5,566 bases of DNA from contig JAGOBN010000317.1 of NCBI GenBank assembly GCA_017999235.1, positions 1 to 5,566 on the forward strand, written 5' to 3'. Source of the stretch: Anaerolineales bacterium. GTDB lineage: Bacteria > Chloroflexota > Anaerolineae > Anaerolineales > UBA6663. Position 1 is the first letter of the stretch; each line of letters begins with the position of its first letter. Made by a program: the position numbers and the translations under genes. A model generated the notes under the pieces. That model did no database searches. It saw nothing but the letters and a program-made list of their open reading frames with translations, and was not told where the DNA came from. Shown piece by piece: positions 4,358 to 5,566 of this stretch.

Positions 4358-5566
4358 ATGGAGATCACGTTTCATGGCGCCGCCCAGACCGTCACCGGCT
4401 CCCAGCACCTGCTGACCGTCAACGGCCGGCGGATCCTGCTGGACTGCGGCCTCTACCAGGGGCCGCGGGCCGAAGCCCTCAAGCGCAACCGCGCCTTTCC
4501 CTTTGACACGCGCCAGCTGGACGCCGTCCTGCTCTCGCACGCCCATATCGACCACTCCGGCAACCTGCCCTCCCTGGCCGAGGCCGGCTACCGCGGGCCG
4601 ATCTACGCCACGCCGGCCACCCGCGATCTGTGCGAGTATATGCTGCGCGACTCGGCGCGCATCCAGGAATCCGACGTCTTCTTCTTCAACAAGAAGGCCG
4701 CCCAGCGCGGCGAGCCGGCCAATGCCGAGGCGCTCTACACCGAAGAAGACGCCGCCGCCGCCCTGGCGCTGTTCCAGGCCCGGCCGCTCGACCAGCCCTT
4801 CGAGGTGGTCCCCGGCGTGACGGCCGCCTTCCGCGAGGCCGGCCACATCCTGGGCTCGGCCATGATCGTGCTGGACGTGGAAGAAAGCGGCCGGCGCTTC
4901 CGCTTCGCGTTCTCGGGCGATATCGGCCGGCGCGGCCTGCCGATCCTGCGCGACCCGGTCCTGCTGCACGACATCGACCACGTCATCATGGAATCCACCT
5001 ACGGCACCAAGACCCACCGCCCGCCCGAAGAGGCCGAGGCGGAGTTCCAGGCGCTGGTGCGGGAGACCGTGGCGCGCGGCGGCAAGATCATCGTGCCGGC
5101 CTTCGCCGTCGGCCGCTCGCAGGAAATTGTCTTCGCCCTGCACAAGATGATCGACCAGCGCCTGATCCCGCCGATCCCGGTCTTTGTGGACAGCCCGCTG
5201 GCCATCAACGCCTCCCAGGTCTTCAAACAGCACGCCGATCTCTTCGACGCGGAGACGGCGGCCGTGCTGCGCCGGGACGGCGACGCCTTTGGCTTTGCCT
5301 CGCTGACCTACACGCGCTCAGTGGAGGAGAGCAAGGCCATCAACGATCACAAAGGCCCGCTGGTGATCATCAGCGCCTCCGGCATGTGCGAGGCCGGCCG
5401 CATCCTGCACCATCTCCGCAACAACATTGCCGACCCGCGCAACACGGTGCTGATCGTGTCCTGGCAGGCGCCGCATACGCTGGGCCGGCGGCTGGCGGAC
5501 CAGGAGCCGGAGGTCAAGATCTTTGGCGAGTGGTATCCGCGCCGCGCGCAGGTGGCCACCATCAAC
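4358..5566 (+). CDS. Metallo-beta-lactamase fold, beta-CASP RNA-processing nuclease, partial (C-terminus outside window)
   Basis: Predicted zinc-dependent RNA nuclease of the type exemplified by Thermus TTHA0252, related to CPSF73 and more distantly to RNase J. The 403 visible residues begin with FHGAAQTVTGS, then the metal site HAHIDH (61-66; His61, His63, Asp65, His66), His163 in AGHILGSA and Asp188 in SGDIGR. The beta-CASP part contains Glu212 in MESTYG, PAFAVGRSQE (247-256), DSPLA (278-282) and SGMCEAGRILHHL (341-353), whose histidines probably supply the second conserved CASP position. The frame is open to the last base. The family usually continues with a GFSAHA-type motif carrying the final metal-ligand His and ends near 430-470 residues, so only a short end is missing. 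It follows the RNase D-like gene by 53 bases on the same strand, suggesting a shared message. Nuclease specificity (endo or 5'-3' exo) cannot be read from the sequence. Confidence 0.92.
   Translation, partial: MEITFHGAAQTVTGSQHLLTVNGRRILLDCGLYQGPRAEALKRNRAFPFDTRQLDAVLLSHAHIDHSGNLPSLAEAGYRGPIYATPATRDLCEYMLRDSARIQESDVFFFNKKAAQRGEPANAEALYTEEDAAAALALFQARPLDQPFEVVPGVTAAFREAGHILGSAMIVLDVEESGRRFRFAFSGDIGRRGLPILRDPVLLHDIDHVIMESTYGTKTHRPPEEAEAEFQALVRETVARGGKIIVPAFAVGRSQEIVFALHKMIDQRLIPPIPVFVDSPLAINASQVFKQHADLFDAETAAVLRRDGDAFGFASLTYTRSVEESKAINDHKGPLVIISASGMCEAGRILHHLRNNIADPRNTVLIVSWQAPHTLGRRLADQEPEVKIFGEWYPRRAQVATIN

Noticed and set aside
4301..5233. 310-codon open frame on the minus strand, antisense to the beta-CASP gene
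   Set aside because: No recognisable motif, and it fully overlaps well-conserved metallo-beta-lactamase motifs on the plus strand.
1..5566. tRNA, rRNA, CRISPR array, insertion sequence or phage genes
   Set aside because: No cloverleaf, regularly spaced repeats, transposase motifs or terminal inverted repeats were seen. Nearly all of the window is accounted for by five genes.

Overview
The window looks like part of a GC-rich (well above 60% by eye) bacterial chromosome from an organism that respires. It has two divergent gene groups separated by a 215-base AT-richer control region (2938-3152). Protein style suggests Chloroflexota (Anaerolineae-like) or a relative: an RNase D-like protein with a DTEANSL motif, a beta-CASP nuclease with an RNA-processing-type N-terminus, and a fused b6/subunit-IV cytochrome b with a soluble tail. 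This placement rests on recognition, not on a search.

Leftward (minus strand, 2937 down to 1): a Rieske iron-sulfur protein, a 556-residue cytochrome b and a membrane-anchored cytochrome c with at least two haem sites, cut by the window edge. The gaps are 25 and 28 bases and each gene has a good ribosome binding site, so this is one operon. It encodes the core of a quinol:cytochrome c oxidoreductase. Cytochrome b oxidises (mena)quinol, the Rieske cluster takes the first electron, the two b haems carry the second across the membrane, and the c-type protein passes electrons on.

Control region 2938-3152: for the respiratory operon I see two candidate extended -10 promoters, an FNR/CRP-like box overlapping the distal one, three TCAATT repeats, and a hairpin followed by a T run that could end transcription in the leader. 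For the rightward genes I see a -10-like GATAAT only six bases before a GTG start, which suggests a leaderless message.

Rightward (plus strand, 3153 to 5566): an RNase D-like 3'-5' exonuclease with two HRDC domains, then 53 bases later a metallo-beta-lactamase/beta-CASP protein that runs off the right edge just before its last conserved motif. Together they look like an RNA processing or decay pair. No RNA genes, CRISPR arrays, insertion sequences or phage genes were seen. The less ordinary points are the cytochrome b tail and its altered PEWY motif, the operon leader, and the frequency of the palindrome GCCGGC.
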